64,000 bases of DNA. Origin: RGZA01 sp041917755. Its GTDB lineage: Bacteria > Pseudomonadota > Alphaproteobacteria > UBA9219 > RGZA01. A program made the translations under genes and the position numbers. Each line of letters begins with the position of its first letter. The stretch's first letter is position 1. This document shows, in pieces, positions 62,665 to 64,000 of the stretch. The stretch spans positions 62,001 to 126,000 of the forward strand of contig JAYRWY010000006.1 of NCBI GenBank assembly GCA_041917755.1, written 5' to 3'. The notes below the pieces were generated by a model. It was not told the origin of the DNA. It worked only from the letters and a program-made list of their open reading frames with translations, and did no database searches.

Positions 62665-64000
62665 ATGGCACAACCATCCCAACAAACCAACAAACATACT
62701 GGCGATGCATATGACGCGATGCCGTATGCCAGCTATCCATATCCCGAAACCAACCCGTTGCGGTTGCAGGGTGTGGCGGCGTTGTATGGGTTGATGCCTG
62801 CCTCGCCTGCCAAAGCACGCATACTTGAAATCGGCTGCGCGGAGGGGGTGAACATTATCGGCATCGCCGCGTTATTCCCGCATGCGGAATGCGTGGGCAT
62901 TGATATGTCCGCCCGCCAGATTGAAACGGCACGGCGGCACGCCGCCACGCTCGGCCTTTCCAACGTCAAGCTGGAGGCGATTTCACTTTGCGATATTCCC
63001 GATAACTGGGGGCAGTTTGATTACATCATCGCGCATGGCGTGTTGTCATGGGTGGCACCGCCCATTCAAGAAAAGTTGATGGAGATGTGCAGCGCGCGGC
63101 TTTCGCCGCATGGTGTTGCCTATATCAGTTTTAATGCACTCCCGGGCTGGCATATGGTGCGTATGCTGCGTGATATGATGTTGTTTCATACCCAAGGCGC
63201 ACAAACCCCGCAGGCCAAAGCCAGCGATGCGCGAGATATATTACGTAAAATTGCGGCCATTACCGCGCCGCGCGGCACGCCCTACTCCGCCTTTTTACAA
63301 GCCGAGCAAGACGAAATAAAGAACAAGCCGGATGCGTATTTGCTGCATGACCATCTGGAAGAAAACAACCATGCGTTCTATCTGCATGAATTTGTTAAGC
63401 TGGCGAATGAACACGGCCTTGCCTATATCGCCGATACGGATTTGACGACACAGGGCAAGGTCAACCCGCCGCAAGAAATCCTGCCCATACTGGCCACCAC
63501 GCAAGACCGCGTGCGCCAAGAACAATATATGGATTTTATTCTCTCCCGCCGTTTCCGCAGTGCGTTGGTGTGCCGCAAGGATGCGCCGCTGCGCACGGAT
63601 ATTCCGCCGGCTATCCTGCGTTCCATGCATGCGCTATCCCATTTCATTGTAGATACTGCGCCGGACGGCAGCAAAACCTACCGCGTGCCGGGTAAGCTGG
63701 CGATGAATGCCAGCGATGTGGATGTTGCGCGGCTCATTGAACAGCTCGATAAAAAAGGCGGGCAATCCATGCCGCTTGCGCCGTTTATTGACGCATTGCC
63801 AACCGCGGGGCAGCAAGCGTTCATGGAAAAATTATTGCTGCTGGTGTTTGCGGGTGGCTTCACCCTGTTGCAGGAACCGATGCAGCATTGCACCACCCTA
63901 TCCGCGCGTCCTGTGGCCTTCCCGCTCGCGCGCTATCAGGCATCGATGCAGGAATGGGCGATGACGCAGCGGATGGAAGTCCGCCCGCTGAACATGATGG
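62665..64000 (+). CDS. SAM methyltransferase with regulatory domain, partial
   Basis: 445 codons are seen and the frame is open at the right edge. Residues 1-45 are leader; the class I methyltransferase fold follows with ILEIGCAEGVNI (motif I), VGIDMSARQIE (motif II) and FDYIIAHGVLSWV (motif IV). From about 215 the sequence (PYSAFLQAEQDEI, YLLHDHLEENNHAFYLHEF) matches the methyltransferase-regulatory (PKMT second domain-like) region of some protein lysine methyltransferases. High GC like the main chromosome, so it lies outside the island. Confidence 0.85.
   Translation, partial: MAQPSQQTNKHTGDAYDAMPYASYPYPETNPLRLQGVAALYGLMPASPAKARILEIGCAEGVNIIGIAALFPHAECVGIDMSARQIETARRHAATLGLSNVKLEAISLCDIPDNWGQFDYIIAHGVLSWVAPPIQEKLMEMCSARLSPHGVAYISFNALPGWHMVRMLRDMMLFHTQGAQTPQAKASDARDILRKIAAITAPRGTPYSAFLQAEQDEIKNKPDAYLLHDHLEENNHAFYLHEFVKLANEHGLAYIADTDLTTQGKVNPPQEILPILATTQDRVRQEQYMDFILSRRFRSALVCRKDAPLRTDIPPAILRSMHALSHFIVDTAPDGSKTYRVPGKLAMNASDVDVARLIEQLDKKGGQSMPLAPFIDALPTAGQQAFMEKLLLLVFAGGFTLLQEPMQHCTTLSARPVAFPLARYQASMQEWAMTQRMEVRPLNMM

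Noticed and set aside
62733..63896. Several minus-strand ORFs at the right edge
   Set aside because: All are antisense to the partial methyltransferase gene, which has clear SAM-binding motifs.

Overview
The window looks like chromosomal DNA of an alphaproteobacterium with moderate GC (roughly 48 percent by eye). Support for this includes the bamB-der neighbourhood preceded by a YfgM-like gene, a Rickettsia-17-kDa-type glycine-zipper lipoprotein, class II DAHP synthase, class I PHA synthase, FabI, ParE and a DUF3108 protein. The gmhA/gmhB pair points to a Gram-negative, LPS-making cell. I cannot name the genus. Most of the window is compact housekeeping DNA with short overlaps: ATGA start/stop junctions inside operons and several convergent gene ends that overlap.

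Layout. 0-8.6 kb: SDR oxidoreductase; the minus-strand set yfgM-like/bamB/der; nagA; an M20 amidohydrolase; a ROK sugar kinase overlapping an HTH-receiver regulator. 8.6-17.8 kb: histidine kinase, alpha/beta hydrolase, glycosyltransferase, thrS, an unknown gene, pdxH, a 17-kDa-type lipoprotein and a CbpA-type chaperone. 17.9-22.4 kb: fabI, two tandem cysteine-rich secreted paralogues, aroC, and a second tandem pair of unknown paralogues. 22.6-32.8 kb: gmhB/gmhA/class II DAHP synthase, glmS, a Pro/Ala-rich protein, a deaminase-fold protein, glmU and gph. glmS and glmU feed UDP-GlcNAc synthesis, while nagA and the ROK kinase may recycle amino sugars. 33-43 kb: an XRE repressor with palindromic operator candidates, a DUF3108 protein, an orphan RNA-polymerase alpha-CTD-like protein, parE, a Coq4-like protein and the hom-glpX-recJ run. 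43-51.6 kb: phaC, a gamma-carbonic anhydrase, a GT8-like glycosyltransferase, and a minus-strand run of SGNH-like hydrolase, LivG, a beta-carbonic-anhydrase-like protein, LivF and LivK, without permease genes.

At 51.8 kb a tRNA-Glu(TTC) marks the edge of an accessory island. The island holds a small excisionase-type HTH gene, an SNF2-type helicase, a DUF4391 protein, a type III Mod methyltransferase and a type III Res endonuclease-helicase. All are on one strand with overlaps or short gaps and look like one restriction/defence operon. Behind it lie 446 bases without a gene that contain small hairpins and repeated GTATCAA motifs. Next comes a decayed reverse transcriptase of the non-retron, defence-like kind, broken by a frameshift in an A-run and an in-frame TGA. 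No integrase is visible. The window closes with a partial SAM methyltransferase that runs off the right edge.

The most interesting items are the helicase-DUF4391-Mod-Res operon, the broken reverse transcriptase with its possible non-coding RNA partner, the orphan alpha-CTD protein, the beta-carbonic-anhydrase-like protein and the two tandem paralogue pairs. All functional calls come from reading motifs by eye; no database search was run.
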